This document shows positions 14,829 to 23,074 of a DNA stretch of 64,000 bases, piece after piece; position 1 is the stretch's first letter, and each line of letters begins with the position of its first letter. The notes below the pieces were generated by a model that was not told the DNA's origin, ran no database searches, and worked only from the letters and a program-made list of their open reading frames with translations. The DNA is from Bacteroidota bacterium (lineage in GTDB: Bacteria; Bacteroidota; Bacteroidia; Cytophagales; Cyclobacteriaceae), in NCBI GenBank assembly GCA_024280115.1, contig JAJRQT010000087.1, positions 1 to 64,000 of the forward strand, read 5' to 3'. The position numbers and the translations under genes were made by a program.

Positions 14829-16205
14829 TTATTTGATTTTTATCTTTATATACCGCATTTCATTTGCATCATCCTTGCCGTAAATATCCATTATAGATGA
14901 TGGGGCTGACCCAGCACGGATATTTGCCGAATAAAAGTTACTTAACGGTCTTTCCAGATTTATTTTTACAGGAGCACTAAAACTGTGATCTCCCTTGATT
15001 TCAATCATTCTGTTTTCCTTTACTTCATCAGGCCCGCCATGCACATAATAAAACACAAATATCCGACCATCTTCCGTGACCTGAAAACGCCCTTTTCCCG
15101 GTACAATTTCTGATTCCGCTGTACCCATCATAATGGGTTTTCTAAAAATAACTTCTCCATCTTTGATAATGGCATAATTTAGTGCTTCACTTTGTTTCTC
15201 ATCAGGGAAAAAATCTTCCCAAAGCCTTTCATCCAGTGCGCGCTCATACCATAGAATATGCACCAAACCATCTGGAGCTACCCATAAGTCAGCAGGATAA
15301 ATATTCCCAGCTGTTTTTTCTCTACTTGAAACTTCTACCCAATTTTCAAATACACTTGAAGTAATATCTTTTGAATAAGTAAAAAATAATCTTCTAAAAT
15401 CATAGTCCCATTTTCGCCCCGTTAACTTGAATTTATACTCTTTCCATTCCTTGATAGGTTCATCAATGTCGCTTACGCCTAAAAAATAAACACGTCGATC
15501 CTTAAGTTGTACTGCCGGATAGCAGACCCTGATCACTCCATCATATCCCGGATAATCTCCATCGGGCCATGGCAATCTTCCTTGTGCAGACCAATTGCCT
15601 TCCGAATCCATGAAAGACCACTCCACATGGGTATAACCAATATTCTGAAAAAGAATTAGTTCTCCAGCCTTTCCATCCACTGCAAAACTCCTGTATGAAT
15701 GCTCGGTGAATTGCGGAACTCCTTCCCATACAGGTTTCAGAATTTTGGTGGGATTTCCCGGGTTTTTTACATTAAATTGAAAAATCTGAGGTTCTGCTGG
15801 ACCATTGTATGTATCAGGTTTTGTAAGCGTTGGGTTTGCTGATAAAAGCAACCTGCCTCCCGACATCAATCCCATTGGACTCGGTTCCCGTGTGCGCCCT
15901 TCCGGATCTTTCAATACCAACTTCCAGTCACCCCTACCCTTTTCAAAAAGCATCCAGCGTGTATTGTGCAATGGCTTTACATCCTTAAGTGTTTCAAGGC
16001 CAGAAGCAAATACCTTGTTTTTATATCGTACAATGGTCGTGTTTCCATGTGTCCACATCGGTCCGGCGCCATTGTTTGCCGGCTCGAAGGTGTACACTGT
16101 TTCTTCAGCCTCCACCTTAACCTGAAATGACTCATTGTGATTATCACCTCGAAGATTTATTAATATAAACAAGCAAAATGCCGATAAACTAAAGTAACTC
16201 ATCAT
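14829..16205 (-). CDS. Secreted beta-propeller-like protein of unknown function
   Basis: This 458-residue protein has an N-terminal hydrophobic segment (YFSLSAFCLFILINL) that can act as a signal peptide. The rest is beta-rich with recurring blade-like units, such as NTTIVRYKNKVFASG, GRLLLSANP, DRRVYFLGVSD, APDGLVHILWYER and TEDGRIFVFYYVHG. These recall sialidase/BNR-type propellers, but no clear Asp-box is present. It may bind or hydrolyse a glycan in the periplasm or at the surface. It is transcribed away from the toxin-antitoxin pair and has no obvious operon partner. I do not recognise a named family. Confidence 0.7.
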   Translation of the reverse strand: MMSYFSLSAFCLFILINLRGDNHNESFQVKVEAEETVYTFEPANNGAGPMWTHGNTTIVRYKNKVFASGLETLKDVKPLHNTRWMLFEKGRGDWKLVLKDPEGRTREPSPMGLMSGGRLLLSANPTLTKPDTYNGPAEPQIFQFNVKNPGNPTKILKPVWEGVPQFTEHSYRSFAVDGKAGELILFQNIGYTHVEWSFMDSEGNWSAQGRLPWPDGDYPGYDGVIRVCYPAVQLKDRRVYFLGVSDIDEPIKEWKEYKFKLTGRKWDYDFRRLFFTYSKDITSSVFENWVEVSSREKTAGNIYPADLWVAPDGLVHILWYERALDERLWEDFFPDEKQSEALNYAIIKDGEVIFRKPIMMGTAESEIVPGKGRFQVTEDGRIFVFYYVHGGPDEVKENRMIEIKGDHSFSAPVKINLERPLSNFYSANIRAGSAPSSIMDIYGKDDANEMRYIKIKIK

Positions 16206-16296
16206 GATATTTATAATATTAGTTTAGTCAAATATAGAGGGCAATTGTGACAAATAAAATACTGATTTCGGTAAGTATTTAAAACAAACTCTAACT

Positions 16297-16342
16297 CTCC
16301 GGCTCTTCGATATGTTTCGCTTGGCATATCGAAGAACCGGAG
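16297..16342. repeat. 46-bp hairpin with 18-bp arms
   Basis: CTCCGGCTCTTCGATATG (16297-16314) pairs with 16325-16342 with one mismatch, leaving a 10-nt loop (TTTCGCTTGG). It lies in the divergent gap between the propeller-like gene and the toxin gene, with no T-run, so it looks more like a repetitive palindromic element than a terminator. Confidence 0.65.
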
Positions 16343-16414
16343 TATCATGTTTGCAAAGTATCTGTAGAACAAATATAAAAAAAGAAACCAATTAGTTAAT
16401 TTTGTTACATAAAT

Positions 16415-16738
16415 ATGAGGATACTTGAACCATATAAAAACTATTTCTGGGATGTTTACAATCCTTTGAGACAGAATGTAAAAGATAAAATTGATTATGT
16501 CTTACAGATAGTTATATCAGTTCAGCGCATCCCCATCAAGTTCTTCAAGCATCTTGAAGATGGGATTTATGAAATTAGAATCGAAGCAAGTAGTAATATT
16601 TATCGCATATTTACTTTCTTCGATGACAATAAACTGGTGATATTGCTGCATGGTTTTCAGAAGAAAACACAGAAAACACCACGAAAAGAAATAGAAAGAG
16701 CAAAAAAAATGAGGAAAGATTATTATGAAAACAAATAA
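16415..16738 (+). CDS. RelE/HigB-type toxin (phage Gp49-like)
   Basis: This 107-residue basic protein has the ParE/RelE toxin fold as seen in Gp49-like HigB toxins. The core VISVQRIPIKFFKHLEDGIY followed by EIRIEASSNIYRIFTFFDD matches the conserved strand that carries the catalytic or contact Arg residues, and QKKTQKTPRKEIERAKKMRK is the usual C-terminal helix. Such toxins usually cleave mRNA at ribosomes. It overlaps the antitoxin start by 14 bp, so the two are translationally coupled, toxin first. Structured repeats lie on both sides of the pair. Confidence 0.87.
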   Translation: MRILEPYKNYFWDVYNPLRQNVKDKIDYVLQIVISVQRIPIKFFKHLEDGIYEIRIEASSNIYRIFTFFDDNKLVILLHGFQKKTQKTPRKEIERAKKMRKDYYENK

Positions 16739-17024
16739 TCCAAAAACAATAAATGATCTTTTTGACCAAAAATATGGTAAAAAAGGTAGTCGAAATCGTG
16801 AAGATTTTGAGCGAAAATCCGAGGCCTATATGGTAGCGGAACTGGTAAGAGAGTCACGCAAGAAAGCCCATTTAACCCAACAGCAGTTAGCAGAAAAATT
16901 GAATGTAAAACGTACTTACATATCAAAAATTGAAAGGGCTTCAAGTGATGTACGGATATCTACACTACGAAAAATTATTGAGAAAGGATTAGGTGGCAAA
17001 TTGAACATTAGTGTTGAATTATAA
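16725..17024 (+). CDS. HTH XRE-family antitoxin (HigA-like)
   Basis: This 99-residue protein has a helix-turn-helix of the XRE/Cro type at about residues 40-90 (KAHLTQQQLAEKLNVKRTYI, SKIERASSDVRISTLRKI). The N-terminal 35 residues are basic. It partners the upstream RelE/HigB-like toxin, neutralises it and most likely represses the shared promoter. The 14-bp overlap and matched sizes support a HigBA-type type II module. After its stop the strand carries no gene. Confidence 0.88.
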   Translation: MKTNNPKTINDLFDQKYGKKGSRNREDFERKSEAYMVAELVRESRKKAHLTQQQLAEKLNVKRTYISKIERASSDVRISTLRKIIEKGLGGKLNISVEL

Positions 17025-17063
17025 AATAGCTACACATCGTATCTTGTCTTAACTATTCGTCAT

Positions 17064-17131
17064 GCTACGACCCGGGATTTCAAATCCCTCCATTGAGATT
17101 ATAATCATATTTGGAACGCGTAGCAAACGCG
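17064..17131. repeat. Nested palindromes downstream of the antitoxin
   Basis: GCTACG (17064-17069) pairs with CGTAGC (17119-17124). Inside lie the 15-bp palindrome GGGATTTCAAATCCC (17074-17088) and the 10-bp palindrome GATTATAATC (17097-17106). CGCGT/ACGCG (17117-17131) forms another stem. It is not a tRNA: no acceptor or anticodon arms can be built. Confidence 0.55.
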
Positions 17132-17183
17132 CACCAGTGTGGAATGAAAAAAACGCTACTAAGTTTATCAGTCATGATGTCGA

Positions 17184-17239
17184 GGCACGAGAGAGCATCG
17201 CCGTCGGCAAGCCTATGGCGACCGATGGACGCTCGCGCC
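17184..17239. repeat. 56-bp GC-rich hairpin
   Basis: GGCACGAG (17184-17191) pairs with CTCGCGCC (17232-17239), allowing one G-T pair, and the interior CATCGCCG and CGACCGATG segments extend the stem around a short GCCTATGGC tip. It is strikingly GC-rich against the AT-rich surroundings, in the gap between the antitoxin and DUF5777 genes. Confidence 0.6.
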
Positions 17240-17268
17240 AGCAGAGATTGGAAGGAACTTGTAAATTC

Positions 17269-18141
17269 TTATTTGCTTCCCAATTGAAATGTCCTTGAAA
17301 TATTAAATCCAAAACGGATGTCTCCATCCCAAAAATTATCTTTTGTGTCCGTAATAAATCCCTTTTCAAAGGTAGGCCTGGAATTTGTGAAATGAAGCTG
17401 AAAAACATGTCCACCGGTCTCAATATCAACACCAATTCCAACTACATCATAATTTTGAAAAGATTCAATCGGGTTAAGCCTGTAATAATATTCCCCGGTC
17501 AGCGCAAGACTTCGTGTTATTTTATAACGAAAGGCTCCACCGAGATAAAAAATATCATTGTTATCGGTGGATTTTGGCACGACATTTAAATGAACCATTC
17601 CGGGCATTAGCTGGAAGGTAAATTTTTGACCGAATTTCCGTGAGATCAGTAACTCATGTGTGAATCCCAACCGGTTGGCGGTTGATAAAGGTTCGGAAAT
17701 CTCATTTGTGGGCAATGCTAGGCTGGAAAACCAAACCATGGTTACCGGAAAATTCTCAGCTCCTGATTTTTGGCGAAAGAACTTCCATTTCACATAACCA
17801 TCATACGTCTTTTCATAGGTACTCCTGCCAATCCCCAAATTGAATTGATCGGAAAGGCCATATTCAAATCCAAGTCGCGTATTGGCCTGGTCTAGTCCAA
17901 AGAATTCCTGAAATCCTGAACTCACAGGTCCAAAGCGATGATAAATAAGGAAATCGAGTTCTCCTTTATTTTTGGTCTTAGTCGAATGGCCATTGATTAT
18001 ATGTGTCCCTTTAAAAGCTGCGGTAATATATTTTACTTCTCGCTTTTCATCTTCTCCAAGCAAATCCATTAAATCATCTTGAGCCAGGACAGGATTCCAT
18101 ATAACTGTCAGCATGAGAAGTATTAAAAATTTATTTTTCAT
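17269..18141 (-). CDS. DUF5777-type outer-membrane beta-barrel protein
   Basis: This 290-residue protein has a signal peptide (FLILLMLTVIWNPVLAQ) and then an acidic linker (DDLMDLLGEDEKREV). A run of amphipathic strands follows (TAAFKGTHIINGHST, FLIYHRFGPVSSGFQEFFGL, RLGFEYGLSDQFNLGIGRST), ending in an outer-membrane-type strand. This order and motif set match DUF5777 barrels of Bacteroidota, whose function is unknown. The ATG at 18141 overlaps the YceI gene by 11 bp, so the two are coupled. It is the last gene of the ECF-CHRD-cytochrome-YceI series and may be the outer-membrane component of that system (inference). Confidence 0.78.
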   Translation of the reverse strand: MKNKFLILLMLTVIWNPVLAQDDLMDLLGEDEKREVKYITAAFKGTHIINGHSTKTKNKGELDFLIYHRFGPVSSGFQEFFGLDQANTRLGFEYGLSDQFNLGIGRSTYEKTYDGYVKWKFFRQKSGAENFPVTMVWFSSLALPTNEISEPLSTANRLGFTHELLISRKFGQKFTFQLMPGMVHLNVVPKSTDNNDIFYLGGAFRYKITRSLALTGEYYYRLNPIESFQNYDVVGIGVDIETGGHVFQLHFTNSRPTFEKGFITDTKDNFWDGDIRFGFNISRTFQLGSK

Positions 18142-18667
18142 AGAGCTTATATTCAATATTGACAGTAACCTCAATTTCTTCGGCAATTTTTTGAAACATC
18201 AATTGAGGCACCTTAATTTTGTAGTCAATTAATTTAACAATAAACACACTGTGAATCAGCACTTTCCCATCAATGAAATCTAAACTCCCAGGCACCCGGA
18301 TATTTTTTTTCACTCCATGAATTTCCAATGCTCCTTCCGCCCAGGCTTTTGGATTGCGTTGCTCAATTTTATAACCCGTAATCTTTCCTTTGAAGGTAGC
18401 TTTTGGGTATTTATCTGATTCCATATATTTTTCATTGAAATGCTCCTGCATCAGGGATTTTTCAAATTCAAAGGATGTCATGGGTACTGAATATACAATC
18501 TGACCACTTTCACTATCGAAAATGCTATTTACATTTTTGTTTATAGCCTTGATATTTTCCAGCAGTTCCTCCGAATAAAAGGTAATTGTCCCACCAGAAG
18601 ATTTATATTGTTGCGCTATTGACCAATGAGATAATAGTAGAAAAATTAATACAAGTACCCTTTTCAT
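18131..18667 (-). CDS. YceI-family periplasmic lipocalin-like protein
   Basis: This 178-residue protein has a signal peptide (VLVLIFLLLSHWSIAQQ). The YceI motifs appear in order: GTITFYSEELLENIKAINK, GQIVYSVPMTSFEFE, HFNEKYMESDKYPKATFKG and GALEIHGVKKNIRVPGSL. YceI proteins bind polyisoprenoids or quinone-like lipids in a beta-barrel. The ATG at 18667 is chosen because it begins the signal peptide; the longer frame adds 27 non-family residues. It overlaps DUF5777 downstream and follows the SprB-cytochrome gene by about 115 bp, so a quinone- or lipid-linked role in an envelope electron-transfer system is a reasonable inference. Confidence 0.85.
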   Translation of the reverse strand: MKRVLVLIFLLLSHWSIAQQYKSSGGTITFYSEELLENIKAINKNVNSIFDSESGQIVYSVPMTSFEFEKSLMQEHFNEKYMESDKYPKATFKGKITGYKIEQRNPKAWAEGALEIHGVKKNIRVPGSLDFIDGKVLIHSVFIVKLIDYKIKVPQLMFQKIAEEIEVTVNIEYKLYEK

Positions 18668-18782
18668 GATTGAAGTTATTATGTGGTTTGGCAATAAATT
18701 ATTTGTACGAACAATAGTAATCACTGAACATGGGATAATTATTTTCATGGATTATACCGAAGTCAGAAGGACTATAGAAATA

Positions 18783-19556
18783 CTAATTATCCAATCCCCC
18801 ATCATCAACCCAGCAGGCGATCAAATCGATTTGTTCCTGTGTTAAAGAGCCGCCACCGGTAGGCATACTTTTATTTTGTGTTCTGGTTTTAATATTATCT
18901 TTATTGTTCTGAATATTTTCGAAAATCCTGAAATCAGGAAATTGAGAGCCACCGTGACATCCTGTGACCGCGCAATTATCCATTATTATTGCATCAATTG
19001 ACTTCGAATAGGAAACTCCAGTCGGAATGGCTTCCTGTAGTACGAATGAACAACCATTCTGGTCGGTGACCAAAACCGAGTGATCTCCGGAAGCTAAATC
19101 AATAAATTCATTAGATGATTGGAACGCTCCATTGTCAAGGCTGTATAGATAAGGAGCAACACCATTAATAGCACTAACGGTCAGCACGCCCTGCATCGTG
19201 TTGCATCCTGAAGGAGATGCTATTGCATTAGCGATTACACCATCTTTACTCAATACAACAAATTGAGATTGGCCCGAGCATTCATTTGCATCCACAACTG
19301 TCACTTGATAATTTCCTGCCGGAAGCATCTCAAACACATTGTCTGCCTGTGAGACATTATTAATCAAATATTGATAAGGCGCCATGCCTCCACTGGCCTG
19401 TATGGTAACAGATCCATTATTTAGACCACAATCTGCATTCGTAACAACTGTTTCAATAGAAATTGGAAATTCATTACAATCCACAGTAATCTCATCAATA
19501 CTCAAATAGGTACAATTCGTCAACAGTAGAAGTATATAAATAAAGGATTTTCTCAC
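18783..19556 (-). CDS. SprB-repeat lipoprotein with C-terminal c-type cytochrome-like domain
   Basis: This 257-residue lipoprotein has lipobox LTNC (Cys15). Two SprB-like repeats (about residues 25-105 and 106-175) show the C-x-G ... NGxxVxAxGGxxPYxYxxxN pattern (DCGLNNGSVTIQASGGMAPY; GVLTVSAINGVAPYLYSLDN). The C-terminal 80 residues contain NCAVTGCHGG, a widened heme motif (C-x4-C-H rather than CxxCH), then MPTGGGSLTQEQIDLIACW, where the Met would be the sixth ligand. Such domains occur in PSCyt1-like cytochromes. The combination suggests a surface or periplasmic electron carrier. Heme attachment to a four-residue spacer is uncertain. Confidence 0.72.
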   Translation of the reverse strand: MRKSFIYILLLLTNCTYLSIDEITVDCNEFPISIETVVTNADCGLNNGSVTIQASGGMAPYQYLINNVSQADNVFEMLPAGNYQVTVVDANECSGQSQFVVLSKDGVIANAIASPSGCNTMQGVLTVSAINGVAPYLYSLDNGAFQSSNEFIDLASGDHSVLVTDQNGCSFVLQEAIPTGVSYSKSIDAIIMDNCAVTGCHGGSQFPDFRIFENIQNNKDNIKTRTQNKSMPTGGGSLTQEQIDLIACWVDDGGLDN

Positions 19557-19581
19557 AGAATTAATTGTTAATTAGAATAAA

Positions 19582-19654
19582 AAGGGCATCCTAAACATGT
19601 GATCACAACACCAAAACCAACTAAATTTATGAAACTGTATGTTTAGGCGCCCTT
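19582..19654 (-). terminator. Long-range hairpin with U-run upstream of the SprB-cytochrome gene
   Basis: AAGGGC plus CCTAAACAT (19582-19598) pairs with ATGTTTAGG plus GCCCTT (19639-19654), separated by about 40 nt. On the minus strand the 3' arm is followed by TTTTTATT, ending about 20 nt before the cytochrome ATG. It could end the CHRD transcript or act as an attenuator in the leader of the downstream genes. Confidence 0.45.
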
Positions 19655-19669
19655 ATTTTTTTCTTTACC

Positions 19670-19758
19670 CAATGTCGTTTAGTTAAGAATATTTTTGTCT
19701 TGCCTCTCCCATCACCCTCTCCCGAGAGGGATAATAGGCGCTTAACTAAATGACATTG
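19670..19758. mobile_element. 89-bp MITE-like element, copy 2
   Basis: Ends at 19670-19687 and 19741-19758 are an 18-bp inverted repeat with one mismatch (CAATGTCGTTTAGTTAAG type). It has the same 89-bp length and the same CCCTCTC/GAGAGGG core as the copy at 12009-12097. It lies just after the CHRD gene and beside the hairpin at 19582-19654. Confidence 0.7.
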
Positions 19759-19774
19759 CTTCCTGATTTTTCAA

Positions 19775-21727
19775 TTAATTGCTATTACCCCCAATATCGC
19801 CATTGGTCAATATTGAAGCCAAGTTCGCTGCACTTTCATGAACCTGGGCATAACCATCAAAGGCTATCAAGTCACTGTAAGTAATCTCAGTGTCATCATT
19901 CATTTTCGATATTGACGTCATGCTCATCCCTGTAGAGCCATCAACATTATTCAATGTAATTGCTACACCTCCGGGAGCCGCCACAGAACCGTTGTGTATG
20001 TGTGAGGGATGATCTCCTCCATCGCTAGTGCCCATAAGTGATAGTGTGATTAAAGTGAACCCATTTTTTCTTTCTGCGAAAGTAACTGTACCACTTATAC
20101 TCGAAGAATTCTGCTCATTCATAGTATAATCCACTGAAGTACCTGTAAGTGCATTTTGTCCTATGTCACCCTGTGCAATCAAGGTTCCTAAATCAGCTAC
20201 ACTATTATGGACATTGATGTACCCGTTAAATTCAATCAACTCTTCATAAGTTATGGCAGTCTGATCATTCATCTCACTGATACTTGTCATGCTCATTCCT
20301 GTGGCTCCGTCAACTTCCGATAAATCAATTGCAATTCCTCCTCCTTCTGCTGCGGTATTCATGTGAATATGAGCAGGATGAGTACCTCCATCACTTGTTC
20401 CAGCTAACATTATTGTCACTAAAGTTGCTCCACTTTTACGCTTCTCAAATTTAGCAGAGCCGTTTATATTAGGATTAGTTTTAGAATTAAGCGTGTACAT
20501 TTCAGAATCACCGGTCAGTTTATTCCTTCCAATATCACCACGTGCAATTGGTATAGCTATTTCTGCTAAACTTTTATGAACCTGTACATAGCCATTATAA
20601 TCTTCCCATTCCGAGTAAGTAATTGCGGTTCCATCCTTGAGTTCTTTCACATTCGTCTGACTCATACCTGTTGCGCCATCTACATTATTTAAATCAACCA
20701 TAATTCCTCCTCCTTCTGCCATGGTATTTGCATGGATATGGGCAGGATGATCACCATCGGCTGGTGTTCCGTCTAATTTTATCGTCACAAGTGTTTGTCC
20801 ATTCATACGCTCACTAAAAGTAACCTTACCACTTATCCCTGCTACATTGGCCTCAACCAAATCGTAATCTTCAGAATTTCCGGTTAGTTTATTTTGTCCG
20901 ATATCACCTCTCGCGATTGGCGTCCCTAAGTCTGATTCACTATTATGAACCTGCACATACCCATTAAAATCTTCCCATGCCGAATAAGCAATTGGAGAAT
21001 CATCAGCCAACTTCGACACACTGGTTTTACTCATACCTGTCGCACCATCTACATTATTAAGAGTTACCACAATTGAGCCTCCTTCGGCAACTGAATTTAA
21101 GTGTACGTGTGCAGGATGATCTCCTCCATCTGAAGTACCGGCCAAAACTATAGTAACTAAAGTTTCTCCATTCGTACGCTCACTGAAAGTTACCTTTCCG
21201 CTAACTCCAGGCACCTTAGCTTCGAACAATTCATAAACCATTGAATTGCCGGTAAGGGCATTTTTTCCTACGTCTCCCTGAGCGATTAATATCCCAAGTT
21301 CTGATGCACTTTTATGCACATTGATATAGCCGTTAAATTCAATCAATTGATCATAGGTAATGCTAGTGCCATCATTCATTTTTACCACATCCGTCACGCT
21401 ATTACCAGAAGCATCTACATCGGTAAGATCTATTGCAATGCCTCCCCCTTCAGCGGCGGTATTTATATGGATGTGCGCAGGATGATTACCTACTCCCCCA
21501 TTAAGCGATAAAGTTATCCTTGTACTCTTGTCGGTAAGTTCTTCAAATTTGGCCGTACCTGAAACCGCTGATATCCCAACCGCTGAAAGTGTGAATGTTT
21601 CAGACCTTCCTGTTACTCCGATAGGCGGGTTGGGATCATCATCGTTGTTGTCACAACTCGATATCACAAAACCACCTAAAACAAGTAGAATTGCTAACTT
21701 TGAAAACTTTTTAATCATCTTTTTCAT
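19775..21727 (-). CDS. Lipoprotein with five tandem CHRD domains
   Basis: This 650-residue lipoprotein has lipobox SSC (Cys25) followed by an Asn/Asp-rich linker. The rest is five tandem units of about 123 residues (roughly 41-162, 163-285, 286-408, 409-531, 532-650). Each carries HPAHIH or a close variant, GGGI-type turns, FNGYxxVHxS and a closing GDIGxNxLTG. This is the chordin-like CHRD domain pattern. The repeated His cluster suggests metal binding, but bacterial CHRD function is not established. Units 2-3 and 1/4 are most alike, implying recent internal duplication. It sits 36 bp downstream of the TM-barrel gene in the ECF operon. Confidence 0.85.
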   Translation of the reverse strand: MKKMIKKFSKLAILLVLGGFVISSCDNNDDDPNPPIGVTGRSETFTLSAVGISAVSGTAKFEELTDKSTRITLSLNGGVGNHPAHIHINTAAEGGGIAIDLTDVDASGNSVTDVVKMNDGTSITYDQLIEFNGYINVHKSASELGILIAQGDVGKNALTGNSMVYELFEAKVPGVSGKVTFSERTNGETLVTIVLAGTSDGGDHPAHVHLNSVAEGGSIVVTLNNVDGATGMSKTSVSKLADDSPIAYSAWEDFNGYVQVHNSESDLGTPIARGDIGQNKLTGNSEDYDLVEANVAGISGKVTFSERMNGQTLVTIKLDGTPADGDHPAHIHANTMAEGGGIMVDLNNVDGATGMSQTNVKELKDGTAITYSEWEDYNGYVQVHKSLAEIAIPIARGDIGRNKLTGDSEMYTLNSKTNPNINGSAKFEKRKSGATLVTIMLAGTSDGGTHPAHIHMNTAAEGGGIAIDLSEVDGATGMSMTSISEMNDQTAITYEELIEFNGYINVHNSVADLGTLIAQGDIGQNALTGTSVDYTMNEQNSSSISGTVTFAERKNGFTLITLSLMGTSDGGDHPSHIHNGSVAAPGGVAITLNNVDGSTGMSMTSISKMNDDTEITYSDLIAFDGYAQVHESAANLASILTNGDIGGNSN

Positions 21728-21763
21728 GTTAATAAAATTTATATGGTTAATAATTAATTGTGA

Positions 21764-23074
21764 TTATTTATTTCCGCGTAGTTTATATTTGTTCAATCGG
21801 ATGCCTGTGCGCAGACCAAAACTTCTCAACTCTACTTTGCCATGGCCCACACCTGTCAATGGAAAATTTGCATATGGACCTACCAGAAGGCTCCATTTAT
21901 TATTGAGTATATACTCGTAAGAAACCGCAACATTTAAAATACCAAACCAATACTGGTTTTCATTATTCCCTCCCCACCAACTCACTAAATCGGGGTCTTT
22001 CGAAGCATACTTATACCAATAATTTTCTTTCAATAAAAACCAGCTTGATAAACCTCCGTGAAATACTATGGAACCTTTTTTGCTGACAGGAAGATAGTAC
22101 GACAAGGTAACCGGTACATCGAGAATCCGACAAATTGCGTTCGTACTGTCCGGAACCACTCCGTTCGTCCAAAAACCTTTTGGCGGTGAATACTCTCTAC
22201 CTTTTGCCGAATATTTCTTTTCTGATAAATTCACACCAACGCCAATGCTCAAGCGCTCAGTGATAAAATACTCGCCGGAAATACCCAACCGCAATACGGG
22301 CTTACCCCATTCAGAAGCTTTTGTGGTACTGATGTCCAGCCCCCCAACCAAACCAAGTGTATAAAACCGCTTTGTAACTATCTCTTCTTGAGTTGGTATA
22401 ATGATCTTAATCTGCTGCGATCGATCATAATCTGGTAATACATCAATATCCTGCTCTGTACTTTCCGGCATAATAGGCATTATCAGGGCGGGAATTATTG
22501 CCTGATTGGAAACGAGCTGGCCATCAGTCGGGGTATTATTTGAAAGACTTCCCCAAACCGCAGTTGGATCAACTTTAGAATAGGAATTTTTATTTATTCC
22601 CCGTGCAGTATTTTGATGTTTTTCATTTATGGTGTTTTTAGCTATTAGTTGTTTGCTTTTATTTGTAGCGCCTTTGGCTTTTAATGATTCTGGTCCATGC
22701 TCAGACACCGGTATTTTCGCAGTACTTTCCGGATTGGTTTCTACAGATGAAACAGCCCTGTCCTGATTGTTTATATCTTCAGATATTATTTTCTTTTCGG
22801 ATGGAAGTAAAGTCTCCAGGGTTTGAGTATTAACTGTAACTTTCTCAGAATCTGAGGGGTCTATAAGCTGAAGATACGTGAGAAAAAGCAACGATGAGAG
22901 CAATACGCCTACGGCAATCCAAAAATATTTGCCGAATACAAAACCCGAAGCAGCTTCTGCGGCATCTAGTTTGGCCTCCATTTTTACCCAGTCTTCTTCC
23001 CGAAAATCATACTGATCTCCTTCAGCACGATTCCTGAAAAAATTTACCAGGTTATCCTCTTCGTATTCTTTCAT
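21764..23074 (-). CDS. TM-anchored protein with C-terminal beta-barrel domain, likely partner of the ECF sigma factor
   Basis: This 436-residue protein has an acidic cytosolic head (residues 1-46, MKEYEEDNLVNFFRNRAEGD...), a single TM helix (about 47-66, YFWIAVGVLLSSLLFLTYLQ), a long polar linker (about 70-215), and a C-terminal barrel-like domain with LGISGEYFITERLSIGVGVN and LNVAVSYEYILNNKWSLLVG. This layout recurs beside ECF sigma genes in Bacteroidota, where the head plausibly acts as the anti-sigma part. Its start overlaps the sigma gene by 23 bp, so coupling is tight. Anti-sigma function is inferred from context. Confidence 0.75.
   Translation of the reverse strand: MKEYEEDNLVNFFRNRAEGDQYDFREEDWVKMEAKLDAAEAASGFVFGKYFWIAVGVLLSSLLFLTYLQLIDPSDSEKVTVNTQTLETLLPSEKKIISEDINNQDRAVSSVETNPESTAKIPVSEHGPESLKAKGATNKSKQLIAKNTINEKHQNTARGINKNSYSKVDPTAVWGSLSNNTPTDGQLVSNQAIIPALIMPIMPESTEQDIDVLPDYDRSQQIKIIIPTQEEIVTKRFYTLGLVGGLDISTTKASEWGKPVLRLGISGEYFITERLSIGVGVNLSEKKYSAKGREYSPPKGFWTNGVVPDSTNAICRILDVPVTLSYYLPVSKKGSIVFHGGLSSWFLLKENYWYKYASKDPDLVSWWGGNNENQYWFGILNVAVSYEYILNNKWSLLVGPYANFPLTGVGHGKVELRSFGLRTGIRLNKYKLRGNK

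Noticed and set aside
17074-17088. tRNA-like T-arm (GGGATTTCAAATCCC)
   Set aside because: No acceptor, D or anticodon arm can be formed around it; it is a short palindrome within a repeat.
17062-17298. 78-residue forward frame after the antitoxin
   Set aside because: It is made entirely of palindromic repeat DNA and has no recognisable protein pattern.
19775-21727. CRISPR-like regular repeats
   Set aside because: The repeats are about 369 bp long, in frame and protein-coding (CHRD units); there are no spacers.
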